From an uncultured Oscillospiraceae bacterium (GTDB taxonomy: Bacteria > Bacillota > Clostridia > Oscillospirales > Ruminococcaceae): 64,000 bases of DNA. Position 1 is the first letter of the stretch; every line of letters starts with the position of its first letter. This document shows, piece by piece, positions 1 through 8,450 of the stretch. The DNA is taken from NCBI GenBank assembly GCA_900542145.1, contig UQMF01000013.1, positions 3,825-67,824 on the forward strand, in the 5' to 3' direction. The position numbers and the translations under genes were made by a program. Below the pieces are notes generated by a model. It was not told where the DNA came from. It saw only the letters and a program-made list of their open reading frames with translations, and searched no databases.

Positions 1-1668
1 ATTCCCTCCACCGACGCCTACATCGAAAAGGACAGCGCCATCAACGACGAGATAGACCGTCTGCGCCACTCCGCCACCATGGCGCTCGCAGAACGCCGGG
101 ACGTTATCATCGTTGCTTCCGTTTCCTGCATTTATTCCCTCGGCAGCCCGGAGGACTACCGCAGCAACACGCTGTCGCTCCGCCAGGGTCAGGAAATAAG
201 CCGCGAGGAGGTAATAAAGCGCCTTGTCGAGATACAGTACGAGCGCAACGAAATGGCGTTTACCCGAAACAAGTTCCGCGCCAAGGGAGATACCCTGGAG
301 ATATTCCCGGCAGGCGGCACCAACGAAACGGCTGTCCGCGTGGAATTCTTCGGGGACGAGATAGACCGCATTAGCGAATTCAACGCGCTCACCAGCGACG
401 TCAGCGCTACGCTGCTGCACGTTGTGATATTCCCGGCGTCGCACTACATCGTGGGACAGGCGCGGCTGCATGACGCGCTTCACGATATCGCCGAGGAAAT
501 GGAGCAGCGCGTGAAATACTTCACCGAACACAATAAACTTATTGAAGCCCAGCGTATCGAGCAGCGCACACGGTACGACATGGAAATGCTCAGCGAGATC
601 GGCACCTGCAAGGGCGTCGAGAACTACTCGCGTATCCTCGCCGGCAGGGAGCCCGGCGCTACTCCCATAACCCTGCTGGATCACTTCCCGGAGGATTTCC
701 TGCTGTTCGTGGACGAGAGCCACGTCACCCTGCCGCAGGTCCGCGGAATGTTCGGCGGCGACCACGCCCGGAAGCAGAACCTTGTGGATTACGGATTCCG
801 GCTGCCGTCGGCATTCGACAACCGCCCGCTCAATTTCGATGAGTTCTATTCAAAGATCGGTCAGGCGGTATTTGTTTCCGCAACTCCCGGCGACTTCGAA
901 AAGGAACACTCCACACAGATTGTGGAGCAGGTCATCAGACCTACGGGACTTCTCGACCCGGAGGTAATCGTCAAGCCTACTCTCGGTCAGATAGAAGATC
1001 TCATATCCGAAATCAACACGCGCACCGCAAAGCACCAGCGCGTCCTCGTCACCACACTAACGAAGAAAATGGCGGAGGATCTCACCGCCTACCTCGAAAA
1101 AATGGAGATCAAGGTGCGCTACATGCACCACGACGTGGACACCATCGAGCGTATGGAACTTATCCGCGACCTGCGCGCCGGTGAATACGACGTGCTTGTG
1201 GGAATCAACCTGCTGCGCGAGGGTCTGGATATCCCGGAGGTATCCCTGGTGGCAATACTCGACGCGGACAAGGAGGGCTTCCTGCGAAGCGAAACCTCCC
1301 TCGTCCAGACGATAGGCAGAGCCGCCCGAAACGCCGAGGGCGTCGTAATAATGTACGCCGACAGCGTGACGGAATCAATGGAGCGCGCTATAACCGAGAC
1401 GCAGCGCCGCCGGGAAATTCAGCAGAAATACAACGCAGATCACGGAATCACTCCGAAAACTATAATCAAGGATATTCGCGACGTGCTGGAGATATCAAAG
1501 AAATCCGACGGCACGTCAAAGCACAGCAAGTCCGTAAAGCAGATGACGAAGCGCGAGCGTGAAGCGCTGACAGCGCGCTACACCGCCGAGATGAAGAAGG
1601 CGGCAAAAATGCTGGATTTCGAGCACGCGGCATTCCTGCGCGATAAGATAAAAGAGCTTCAGAAATGA
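1..1668 (+). CDS. uvrB: UvrABC excinuclease subunit B (5' end outside window)
   Basis: UvrB is the DNA-loading helicase-like subunit of nucleotide excision repair; it is delivered to lesions by UvrA and then recruits UvrC. The reading frame is open from base 1 (IPSTDAYIEKDSAINDEID), so the beta-hairpin region is present and roughly the first 140 residues, including Walker A, lie upstream. Visible are the VFVSATP segment, the helicase motif GINLLREGLDIPEVSLV, the QTIGRAARN motif and a C-terminal UVR motif (FEHAAFLRDKIKELQ) that binds UvrC. The ATG at base 79 is internal and not the start. The stop overlaps the next gene's ribosome site, and uvrA lies 600 bp downstream, so this is a uvrB-uvrA operon interrupted by a small gene and a repeat. 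Confidence 0.97.
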   Translation: MPSTDAYIEKDSAINDEIDRLRHSATMALAERRDVIIVASVSCIYSLGSPEDYRSNTLSLRQGQEISREEVIKRLVEIQYERNEMAFTRNKFRAKGDTLEIFPAGGTNETAVRVEFFGDEIDRISEFNALTSDVSATLLHVVIFPASHYIVGQARLHDALHDIAEEMEQRVKYFTEHNKLIEAQRIEQRTRYDMEMLSEIGTCKGVENYSRILAGREPGATPITLLDHFPEDFLLFVDESHVTLPQVRGMFGGDHARKQNLVDYGFRLPSAFDNRPLNFDEFYSKIGQAVFVSATPGDFEKEHSTQIVEQVIRPTGLLDPEVIVKPTLGQIEDLISEINTRTAKHQRVLVTTLTKKMAEDLTAYLEKMEIKVRYMHHDVDTIERMELIRDLRAGEYDVLVGINLLREGLDIPEVSLVAILDADKEGFLRSETSLVQTIGRAARNAEGVVIMYADSVTESMERAITETQRRREIQQKYNADHGITPKTIIKDIRDVLEISKKSDGTSKHSKSVKQMTKREREALTARYTAEMKKAAKMLDFEHAAFLRDKIKELQK

Positions 1669-1679
1669 AAGGAGATACG

Positions 1680-2084
1680 ATGAAATACCCTGATGAAGTC
1701 ACGCTTAACGGATATCTGGCAAAAAGGAAACCCATGCTGATAGCCATTTCTTTTGATGGGGAAACCGCATTGATCTCGCGGCTTGACGACAGCTTTGAGC
1801 GCCATATACTGCTGGCTCACTTCGGCATAAAGCAGACAGATATAGACAAATATTTCCGTATAGCTGTGGACGAGGACACCGCCGACTGGACATTCGTGTG
1901 CCCCTCAGACTACAAAGGAATAACGGACAGGAAACGCCGCATTACGGCTTTCTACAACGATGGAATAAATGCAATATCAAAGGTACTCGCAGATATCGGA
2001 TACTATTCAGATATCCGCATTCCCAAAAGATACCGCCGGCACTTCGAAACGCTTGGCGACGACAGCACATACCTGCCGTATTGA
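1680..2084 (+). CDS. Small protein of unknown function between uvrB and uvrA
   Basis: This encodes 134 residues with no family I recognise. An in-frame ATG overlaps the uvrB stop at 1665, but AAAGGAG at 1669-1674 points to the ATG at 1680, so I chose that start. The protein is soluble-looking, rich in Asp, Arg and Tyr, with no signal peptide or membrane segment. Its N-terminal part (LIAISFDGETALISRLDDSFERHILLAHFG) could form a beta-alpha unit. The tight spacing to uvrB suggests translational coupling; whether it has a DNA-repair role is unknown. Confidence 0.75.
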   Translation: MKYPDEVTLNGYLAKRKPMLIAISFDGETALISRLDDSFERHILLAHFGIKQTDIDKYFRIAVDEDTADWTFVCPSDYKGITDRKRRITAFYNDGINAISKVLADIGYYSDIRIPKRYRRHFETLGDDSTYLPY

Positions 2085-2090
2085 TTTGTG

Positions 2091-2247
2091 GGAACCTCTA
2101 AAAACCGGTGTGAAAAGCAAAAATGGGCAGGGTGTGCCAGCTTCTAGGAAAGCCGACGAAGTAAGGCTGTATGCCTTACGAGGAGGTTTGACGACGAAGA
2201 TGGTGCGCACTGCACATTTTCGCTCGCATGAGGTTTTTAGAGGCGAC
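2091..2247. repeat. Palindromic MITE-like element between the 134-aa gene and uvrA
   Basis: The ends are inverted repeats: CCTCTAAAAACC at 2095-2106 and GGTTTTTAGAGG at 2232-2243. Inside them a second imperfect pair (AAAATGGGCAG...GTGTGCCA against TGGTGCGCACTGCACATTTT) and a central perfect hairpin (GTAAGGC-TGTAT-GCCTTAC) fold the whole stretch into one long stem. There is no credible coding sequence. The ribosome site of uvrA starts a few bases after its right end. Assignment as a miniature transposable or mobile structured repeat is inference. Confidence 0.6.
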
Positions 2248-2269
2248 CTTGTGAAAGGAACAGAAGAAA

Positions 2270-5089
2270 TTGGCAAACGACAAGATAATCATACGCGGCG
2301 CCCGGGAGCACAACCTTAAAAATATAGACGTGACCCTCCCGAGGGACAGCCTTGTGGTAATGACCGGGCTTTCCGGCAGCGGAAAAAGCTCCCTGGCATT
2401 CGATACGATATTTGCGGACGGACAGCGCCGCTATATGGAGAGCCTCTCCTCCTACGCGAGAATGTTCCTGGGACAGATGGAAAAACCGGACGTAGACAGC
2501 ATTGAGGGACTCTCCCCTGCCATCTCCATCGACCAGAAAACCACCTCCAAGAATCCGCGCTCGACCGTGGGTACTGTGACGGAGATATACGACTACCTGC
2601 GACTGATGTACGCCCGTATCGGAATCCCTCACTGCCCCGTCTGCGGCAGAGAGATAAAGCAGCAGACCATTGACGAGATAGTCGATAAGGTAATGGAACT
2701 GCCGGAGCGCACCAAGTTCCAGGTGCTGGCTCCCGTGGTCAGAGGACGCAAGGGCGAGCACCAGAAGGAGTTCGAATCCGCCCGGAAGTCCGGATACTCC
2801 CGTGTGCGCGTGGACGGGATCGCCTACGACCTCACCGAGAAGATAACCCTGGAGAAGAACAAGAAGCACTCCATAGAAATAGTAGTTGACCGCCTTGTAA
2901 TGAAGGACGGCATAAAATCCCGACTGACAGAGAGTATCGAAACCGCCGGGAATCTCACCGGAGGGCTTGTCTACATCGATGTCATCGACGGGGAGGAACT
3001 GCACTTCTCCCAGAGCTACGCCTGCCCGGAGCACGGAGTTTCCATCGAGGAACTGGTGCCGAGAATGTTCTCGTTCAACAATCCCTACGGAGCCTGCCCC
3101 AAGTGCACCGGTCTGGGAAGCTACCGCCGCGTAGACCCGGACCTCATCATGCCTAATGCCGGACTCACTATCCGCGGCGGCGCAATAAGGGCTTCCGGCT
3201 GGAACTACGCCGAGGGCACAATCGCCGCAATGTACATCGACGCCCTTGCCGAGAAACACGGATTCTCCGTTGACCAGCCGGTTTCGGAGATACCCCAGGC
3301 GGCAATAGATGAGATAATGTACGGCACGAAGGGCGAGAAAATACTCATCAAGCGCCCGAAGCAGCAGGGCGGCGGTCAGTTCTACACGGATTTCGAGGGA
3401 ATCGCCGCCAATCTCGAGCGCCGTTACGCCGAAACCAGCAGCCAGTACTCCCGGGATACCATCGAGGAATTCATGAGCGACGTGGAATGCCCGGAATGCC
3501 ACGGCGAGCGCCTTAACAAATCGGCTCTGTCGGTGACCGTCGGCGGAAAGAACATCATGGAATTCTGCCGCATGTCCGTTACGGAAGCGCTGGATTTCGT
3601 GAACTCCCTGGAGCTAACTCCGCGCGAAGCGATGATAGCAAAGCAGATCCTGAAGGAGATAAAATCCCGGCTGGGATTCCTCCAGAGCGTGGGGCTGGAG
3701 TACCTCACACTGGCGCGGTCGGCAGGTACTCTCTCCGGCGGCGAGAGCCAGAGAATACGCCTGGCGACACAGATAGGAAGCTCCCTGACCGGCGTGCTGT
3801 ATATTCTGGACGAGCCCTCCATCGGACTCCATCAGCGCGACAACGACAAGCTGATTGCGACTCTGCGCCGTCTGCGCGACCTAGGAAACACGCTGATTGT
3901 CGTGGAGCACGACGAGGACACCATGCGCGCCGCCGACTGGATTGTGGATATCGGACCCGGCGCCGGAATACACGGCGGCGAAGTCATCTACAGCGGCGAA
4001 GTCAAGGGACTTCTAAAATGCAGGAATTCCATCACCGGACAGTACCTCAGCGGCAAGCTGAAGATCCCCGTTCCGGAAACCCGGCGCGCCCCCTCAGACA
4101 AGTGGCTGAAAGTCATCGGCGCGGCGGAGAACAACCTCCGTGGAATCGACGTAGAAATTCCGCTAGGCGTGTTCACCTGCGTGACCGGAGTTTCCGGCAG
4201 CGGAAAAAGCTCCCTTGTCAACGAGATCATATACAAGCACCTGGTCGGAAAGCTCAACCGCGCCCGGACGCGCCCCGGAAAGTTCACCGACATGCTGGGC
4301 GTGGAATACCTGGATAAGGTGATTATGATAGACCAGTCCCCCATCGGAAGAACTCCGCGCAGCAATCCGGCGACCTACACCGGCGTGTTCAACGATATCC
4401 GCGAGCTTTTCGCTTCCACCAATGAAGCCAAGGCAAAGGGCTACGGTCCCGGAAGATTCTCCTTCAACATCAAGGGCGGACGCTGCGAAGCCTGCGAGGG
4501 CGACGGCATAATCAAGATAGAAATGCACTTCCTGCCGGACGTATTCGTCCCCTGCGAAGTCTGCAAGGGTCACCGCTACAACCGCGAAACCCTGGAGGTG
4601 CGCTACAAGGGCAAGAACATCTTTGAAGTGCTGGACATGACGGTATCCGAGGGCGTGGAGTTCTTTGCAAATATCCCCAAGATATACAACAAGCTCAAGA
4701 CCCTTGAGGAAGTCGGACTGGGCTACATCAAGATAGGTCAGAGCAGCACCACCCTCTCCGGCGGCGAAGCGCAGCGCATAAAGCTGGCAACGGAGCTTTC
4801 CAAGCGGTCCACCGGAAAGACCATCTACATTCTGGACGAGCCCACCACGGGACTTCACACGGCGGACGTGCGCAAGCTGATCGAAATACTACAGAAGCTT
4901 GCCGAGGGCGGAAACACAGTGCTTGTCATTGAGCACAACCTCGACGTGATAAAGACCGCGGACTACATCGTGGACATGGGTCCCGAGGGCGGAAGCGGCG
5001 GCGGTACAGTCATCGCCAGGGGCACGCCGGAGCAGGTGGCGGAGAATCCTGCAAGCTATACCGGAATGTATCTGAAAAAAATTCTCTGA
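2270..5089 (+). CDS. uvrA: UvrABC excinuclease subunit A
   Basis: UvrA is the ABC-type ATPase dimer that finds DNA damage and loads UvrB. The 939 residues match the usual length. The two ATPase halves show Walker A motifs GLSGSGKSSLAF (about residue 32) and GVSGSGKSSLVN (about 643), and signature/Walker B pairs TLSGGESQRIRLA...YILDEPSIGL and TLSGGEAQRIKLA...YILDEPTTGL. Zinc-binding cysteine pairs are present (CPVCGREI, CPKCTGLGS, and CEACEGDG with CEVCKGH). The start is TTG at 2270, preceded by AAAGGA; no ATG fits better. It is separated from uvrB by a small gene and a palindromic element rather than by a plain spacer. Confidence 0.97.
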   Translation: MANDKIIIRGAREHNLKNIDVTLPRDSLVVMTGLSGSGKSSLAFDTIFADGQRRYMESLSSYARMFLGQMEKPDVDSIEGLSPAISIDQKTTSKNPRSTVGTVTEIYDYLRLMYARIGIPHCPVCGREIKQQTIDEIVDKVMELPERTKFQVLAPVVRGRKGEHQKEFESARKSGYSRVRVDGIAYDLTEKITLEKNKKHSIEIVVDRLVMKDGIKSRLTESIETAGNLTGGLVYIDVIDGEELHFSQSYACPEHGVSIEELVPRMFSFNNPYGACPKCTGLGSYRRVDPDLIMPNAGLTIRGGAIRASGWNYAEGTIAAMYIDALAEKHGFSVDQPVSEIPQAAIDEIMYGTKGEKILIKRPKQQGGGQFYTDFEGIAANLERRYAETSSQYSRDTIEEFMSDVECPECHGERLNKSALSVTVGGKNIMEFCRMSVTEALDFVNSLELTPREAMIAKQILKEIKSRLGFLQSVGLEYLTLARSAGTLSGGESQRIRLATQIGSSLTGVLYILDEPSIGLHQRDNDKLIATLRRLRDLGNTLIVVEHDEDTMRAADWIVDIGPGAGIHGGEVIYSGEVKGLLKCRNSITGQYLSGKLKIPVPETRRAPSDKWLKVIGAAENNLRGIDVEIPLGVFTCVTGVSGSGKSSLVNEIIYKHLVGKLNRARTRPGKFTDMLGVEYLDKVIMIDQSPIGRTPRSNPATYTGVFNDIRELFASTNEAKAKGYGPGRFSFNIKGGRCEACEGDGIIKIEMHFLPDVFVPCEVCKGHRYNRETLEVRYKGKNIFEVLDMTVSEGVEFFANIPKIYNKLKTLEEVGLGYIKIGQSSTTLSGGEAQRIKLATELSKRSTGKTIYILDEPTTGLHTADVRKLIEILQKLAEGGNTVLVIEHNLDVIKTADYIVDMGPEGGSGGGTVIARGTPEQVAENPASYTGMYLKKIL

Positions 5090-5100
5090 ACGGTGTAACG

Positions 5101-5142
5101 CCTTATCTTCACCCGTGTATATACACATGAAGATAAAAAAGG
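5101..5142. terminator. Long hairpin after uvrA
   Basis: TTATCTTCA (5103-5111) and TGAAGATAA (5128-5136) form a perfect nine-base stem, extended by flanking CC/GG. The loop contains the palindrome GTGTATATACAC. It lies between the uvrA stop and the next gene's ribosome site. It lacks a clear plus-strand T tract, so it could be a terminator, an RNA-stability hairpin or a leader element. Confidence 0.45.
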
Positions 5143-5166
5143 CGAAAGCCGGAAAGAGGATACAGA

Positions 5167-6567
5167 ATGACAGAATTATTAATGGCAAGGTCAGCAACAA
5201 CGTTACCGGATATCGGTAAGATAGTAGAGAGCTTAACCGGAAGCAGTTTCTCCGGAAGCGCTTTGGAATTCATTGACGGGCTGAGCAGTTTCATCGGTGT
5301 ATTTTCAGGAATATACAGCTTCCTTGCTGTGCTTATACTCTGCTACTTCGGGTACTGCGCATTCCGCACTATCCTTGCGATACAGGGCTTCATCGGCGGT
5401 GCCGGCGTCGGCGCAGTCCTCGGACTTGTGATAGCAATCAAGAACGGGGAATTTGAATCCATAGGTGATTTTGCTATAATGGGCGCACTCATTGTCGGCG
5501 TCATCGGCTGTGTTCTTGCCAATCTGCTGTACAAGCTTGGTGTGTTCATGTTCTTCTCCAGCAGCACATTCATCGTCATGCTTCTGCTTGTCGGACTGGG
5601 CTCCGGCGGCGACTGGAGCTCAGCAATGACCGCTGGCGCAATAGTCGGCTTCATCGTGGGTATTGTCGCAGTGGCAGTGGATAAATACTTCATCATCGCC
5701 GGCACAGCAACGGTAGGCGCTTTCACCGGCGGCGCAATGATCATGTACTCTAACGCCGCTTTCGGCGTGATCGTCACGGTCCTTCTTCTGGTCAGCGGAA
5801 TCCTCGTGCAGGTGAAACTTACCCAGAAGCTTGCTGATGGAATAAAGGTCGGAAAAAAGAACAAGAATCCCTCCGTTCAGTATCAGGCTCCGGCAGTGAA
5901 GGCACCCATCGTCTGCCCCAGCTGCGGAACTCTGAACCCAGACCCCGGTATGTTCTGCATGAATTGCAGCTCCAAGCTTCCCAGACCCGTTGCTTCCGCA
6001 CCGGCTACCTCCGCACAGAGCACAGCCAGACCGGAAAGAATACCGGCGGCTCCCATGGGGGCTGTATGTACCTGCGTAAACTGCGGTCACACAAACCCTG
6101 CCGGACTGGTGTTCTGCGCAAAATGCGGTTACCGTCTGGAAAAGGCGCCCACAACTTCCGCACTTGCGACTGCCTCAAAGGCACCGACTTCTTCCCAGAA
6201 GCCTTCACTCCTTGAAAGGCTTTCCGAAAACAACGACAGCGCAGCAACAAAGAATCTCCGCCGCTGCCCTAACTGTGGCGCAATGGTCACGGCTTTCAGC
6301 AAAACCTGTGAAAAATGCTACGAGCCGTTTGATGATGAAGATGAAAATACCCCTGCGCCAGTATTTCAGGCTGCGCCGGATTTCGGCACCCAGGCTTACC
6401 CCGGGTTCGGTGCTGCACCGATGAACAATGCTCCGGTATACAACGCGCCGGATTACAGCACTGCCCCGGTATCTTCTCCGGTCGCGGCGCTCCGCTGCCA
6501 GGCATGCGGAAATCCCGGAGAGCCGGGCGAAAGATTCTGCAGTGCCTGCGGCAGACCGTTCAACTGA
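5167..6567 (+). CDS. Polytopic membrane protein with four C-terminal zinc ribbons
   Basis: The 466-residue protein has an N-terminal soluble patch of about 40 residues and then six or more hydrophobic segments up to about residue 220, in a DUF4203-like pattern of Gly-rich helices. A cytosolic tail follows with four CxxC...CxxC units: CPSCGTLNPDPGMFCMNC, CVNCGHTNPAGLVFCAKC, CPNCGAMVTAFSKTCEKC and CQACGNPGEPGERFCSAC. They are joined by Ala/Pro/Thr-rich linkers. Zinc ribbons of this class usually bind protein or nucleic acid or are structural. The start has GAAAGAGGA upstream. Function is unknown; a membrane-tethered scaffold or sensor is my guess. Confidence 0.75.
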   Translation: MTELLMARSATTLPDIGKIVESLTGSSFSGSALEFIDGLSSFIGVFSGIYSFLAVLILCYFGYCAFRTILAIQGFIGGAGVGAVLGLVIAIKNGEFESIGDFAIMGALIVGVIGCVLANLLYKLGVFMFFSSSTFIVMLLLVGLGSGGDWSSAMTAGAIVGFIVGIVAVAVDKYFIIAGTATVGAFTGGAMIMYSNAAFGVIVTVLLLVSGILVQVKLTQKLADGIKVGKKNKNPSVQYQAPAVKAPIVCPSCGTLNPDPGMFCMNCSSKLPRPVASAPATSAQSTARPERIPAAPMGAVCTCVNCGHTNPAGLVFCAKCGYRLEKAPTTSALATASKAPTSSQKPSLLERLSENNDSAATKNLRRCPNCGAMVTAFSKTCEKCYEPFDDEDENTPAPVFQAAPDFGTQAYPGFGAAPMNNAPVYNAPDYSTAPVSSPVAALRCQACGNPGEPGERFCSACGRPFN

Positions 6568-6576
6568 TAAGAATAG

Positions 6577-6606
6577 AGAAAGGGACTGTACACGCAGCCC
6601 CTTTCT
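6577..6606 (+). terminator. Hairpin between the zinc-ribbon gene and the GNAT gene
   Basis: AGAAAGGG pairs with CCCTTTCT around a CTG/CAG inner stem. The T-run is weak (TTTCTGACG), so this may be a partial terminator. The ribosome site of the following gene comes about 10 bases later. Confidence 0.5.
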
Positions 6607-6629
6607 GACGTATTACACAGGAGGTTACA

Positions 6630-7406
6630 ATGACAGAATACGAGATATTCACACGCTGCTTTCCGGAACTTCCGCTGACGGAGCAGCATTTCCTGCGGCT
6701 TTCCGGGCTGGAACACGGCGCCGTATTCCGGGAGGACAGCGGATTTGCGCTGACGGACGGCGGCTCGATACGGCTGCTGTGCGTGATTCCGGAAGAGCGC
6801 GGCAATGGGCTGGGAACTTCCCTGCTTGCCCGGGCGGAGGAGCATATAAGGACCCGGGGTCACTCCCACGCAGAACTTGGCGGAACCTCCTCGCAGCTTC
6901 TGATAGGCGCGCCGGAATCCTCCGCGGATTTCTTCCGGAAGCGCGGATATATACTCGCCGACCGCGTAGCCGAGATGTACGGCACTCCGGAAATGCTGCG
7001 CGAGGCTCCGCCGGCGGACGGTACGGAATTCCGGTTCTTCCGGGACGTTGGACTGGCAGGCGCCGTTGCCGCTGTTGACGAGGACTGGGTGCAGTACTTT
7101 AACGGCGGAGAGATATTCTGCGGCATGTGCGGAAACGACATCGCTTCCTTCTGCATAGTCGAGGACGACGTGGAATGCATTTTCTCCTCCGGGAAAACCG
7201 GGAGCATAGGCTGCGTGGGGACTGTTCCGGGATTCCGGCGGCGCGGGATCGGGCTGAAAATGGTGGAACTTGCCGCCCGGGAACTATACAGCCGGGGCTG
7301 TGAGCGGATCTTCATTCACTACACCGGGGTGTACGACTGGTACGCGAAGATCGGATTCTGCACCGGACTTATGCTGTGGCTTGGCGGAAAGGAACTTCAC
7401 GCTTGA
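6630..7406 (+). CDS. Tandem GNAT-family N-acetyltransferase
   Basis: GNAT enzymes transfer acetyl from acetyl-CoA to amines. This 258-residue protein carries two copies of the acetyl-CoA pyrophosphate loop: IPEERGNGLGTSLL at about residues 52-65 and VPGFRRRGIGLKMV at about 198-211. The second is followed by a typical FIHYTGVYDWYAKIGF strand-helix. A double GNAT of this length often has one active and one structural half. The substrate cannot be read from sequence. GGAGGTTACA precedes the ATG. The stop codon overlaps the -35 box of the downstream LysR gene. Confidence 0.85.
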   Translation: MTEYEIFTRCFPELPLTEQHFLRLSGLEHGAVFREDSGFALTDGGSIRLLCVIPEERGNGLGTSLLARAEEHIRTRGHSHAELGGTSSQLLIGAPESSADFFRKRGYILADRVAEMYGTPEMLREAPPADGTEFRFFRDVGLAGAVAAVDEDWVQYFNGGEIFCGMCGNDIASFCIVEDDVECIFSSGKTGSIGCVGTVPGFRRRGIGLKMVELAARELYSRGCERIFIHYTGVYDWYAKIGFCTGLMLWLGGKELHA

Positions 7407-7431
7407 CAATTTGCTCCTTTCGTATTACAAT
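7403..7431 (+). promoter_or_regulatory. Promoter of the LysR gene
   Basis: TTGACA at 7403-7408 and TACAAT at 7426-7431 are separated by 17 bp. The -35 box overlaps the stop codon of the preceding GNAT gene. Confidence 0.8.
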
Positions 7432-7477
7432 ATAGACAATTGATATACCAGCGCCATCTGATATATACGAAAGGAGC
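7413..7477. promoter_or_regulatory. 13-bp inverted repeat bracketing the lysR-type start site
   Basis: GCTCCTTTCGTAT (7413-7425, inside the promoter spacer) is the exact reverse complement of ATACGAAAGGAGC (7465-7477, which holds the ribosome binding site). The arms are 39 bp apart. A LysR autoregulatory operator is the simplest reading. The first arm is upstream of the expected start site, so the pair would act mainly as DNA rather than RNA. Confidence 0.6.
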
Positions 7478-7482
7478 CTAAT

Positions 7483-8379
7483 ATGTACATAAGCTGTGAC
7501 TACTACCGGGTATTCTACTATGTTGCGAAATACGGCAGCGTTTCGCAGGCGGCAAAGCTGCTTCTTAACAACCAGCCGAACCTCACCCGTACAATAAAGA
7601 ACCTTGAAAGCGAGCTTGGCTGTCCGCTGTTCTCCCGGAGCAACCGCGGTATGAAGCTGACCCCGGAGGGCGAACGGCTGTATGCGCATATCCGGGTGGC
7701 ATTCGAACATATCGAAGCCGGAGAAGCGGAGATCATCGGCAGCCGTAATCTTGAGCACGGCTCGGTGTACGTTGCTTCCAGCGAGATCGCACTGCACTGC
7801 ATGCTGCTTCCGGTGCTGAAAACCTACCGCAGACTCTATCCCGGCGTGAGAATACGGATAAGCAACCACTCCACGCCCCAGGCTATCGAAGCGATAAAGG
7901 ACGGCACCGCGGATTTCGCAGTTGTCACCAATCCTGCGGTGAACTATGCGTCCCTCACCGAACAGCCGGTAAAGCGCCTGAAGGAAGCCGCCGTGTGCAG
8001 CAATTCGGCTTTCCCGGAGCTGACCGGAAGAAAAATAGGTCTAGCCAAGCTGCTGGAATACCCGATGATCTCCTTTGCCTCGGATACGAAGTCGTTCAGG
8101 TTCTATTCTGATTTCTTTGCAGAACATGGGATGCACTACCGCCCGGAGATAGAAGCCGCCACCGCCGGGCAGATAATCTCGATGGTGGAATCCGACCTCG
8201 GCGTCGGATTCGTGCCGGAGGACTTCCTTGTCGGCAGTTCCGGAATCTCCACGATCGACCTTGTGGAGCAGCTTCCGGACCGGGAAATATGTATCGTCAA
8301 GCGGCGTGACCAGCCGCTCAGCGTCGCCGCAAGAAAGCTGGAGGACCTTATTCTCAGACAGCGCGAGGATAACGAATGA
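7483..8379 (+). CDS. LysR-family transcriptional regulator
   Basis: The 298 residues are standard LTTR length. Residues 1-60 form the winged helix-turn-helix (YYVAKYGSVSQAAKLLLNNQPNLTRTI), followed by a linker helix and a type 2 periplasmic-binding effector domain from about residue 90. LTTRs usually repress themselves and control a neighbouring or divergent gene in response to a small ligand. No divergent target lies next to it, so the target is unknown. The ribosome site AAAGGAG is one arm of a 13-bp inverted repeat, which favours autoregulation. Confidence 0.92.
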   Translation: MYISCDYYRVFYYVAKYGSVSQAAKLLLNNQPNLTRTIKNLESELGCPLFSRSNRGMKLTPEGERLYAHIRVAFEHIEAGEAEIIGSRNLEHGSVYVASSEIALHCMLLPVLKTYRRLYPGVRIRISNHSTPQAIEAIKDGTADFAVVTNPAVNYASLTEQPVKRLKEAAVCSNSAFPELTGRKIGLAKLLEYPMISFASDTKSFRFYSDFFAEHGMHYRPEIEAATAGQIISMVESDLGVGFVPEDFLVGSSGISTIDLVEQLPDREICIVKRRDQPLSVAARKLEDLILRQREDNE

Positions 8380-8450
8380 ACCGCTGATATATAAAAATTG
8401 TACCTCTCAATTAATAGAAAACAGGATATCAAATAATCAGGAGGTTTATT

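Noticed and set aside
2237..3502. 421-residue minus-strand frame inside uvrA
   Set aside because: It lies wholly against uvrA, contains no recognisable domain and arises from codon bias of a GC-rich gene.
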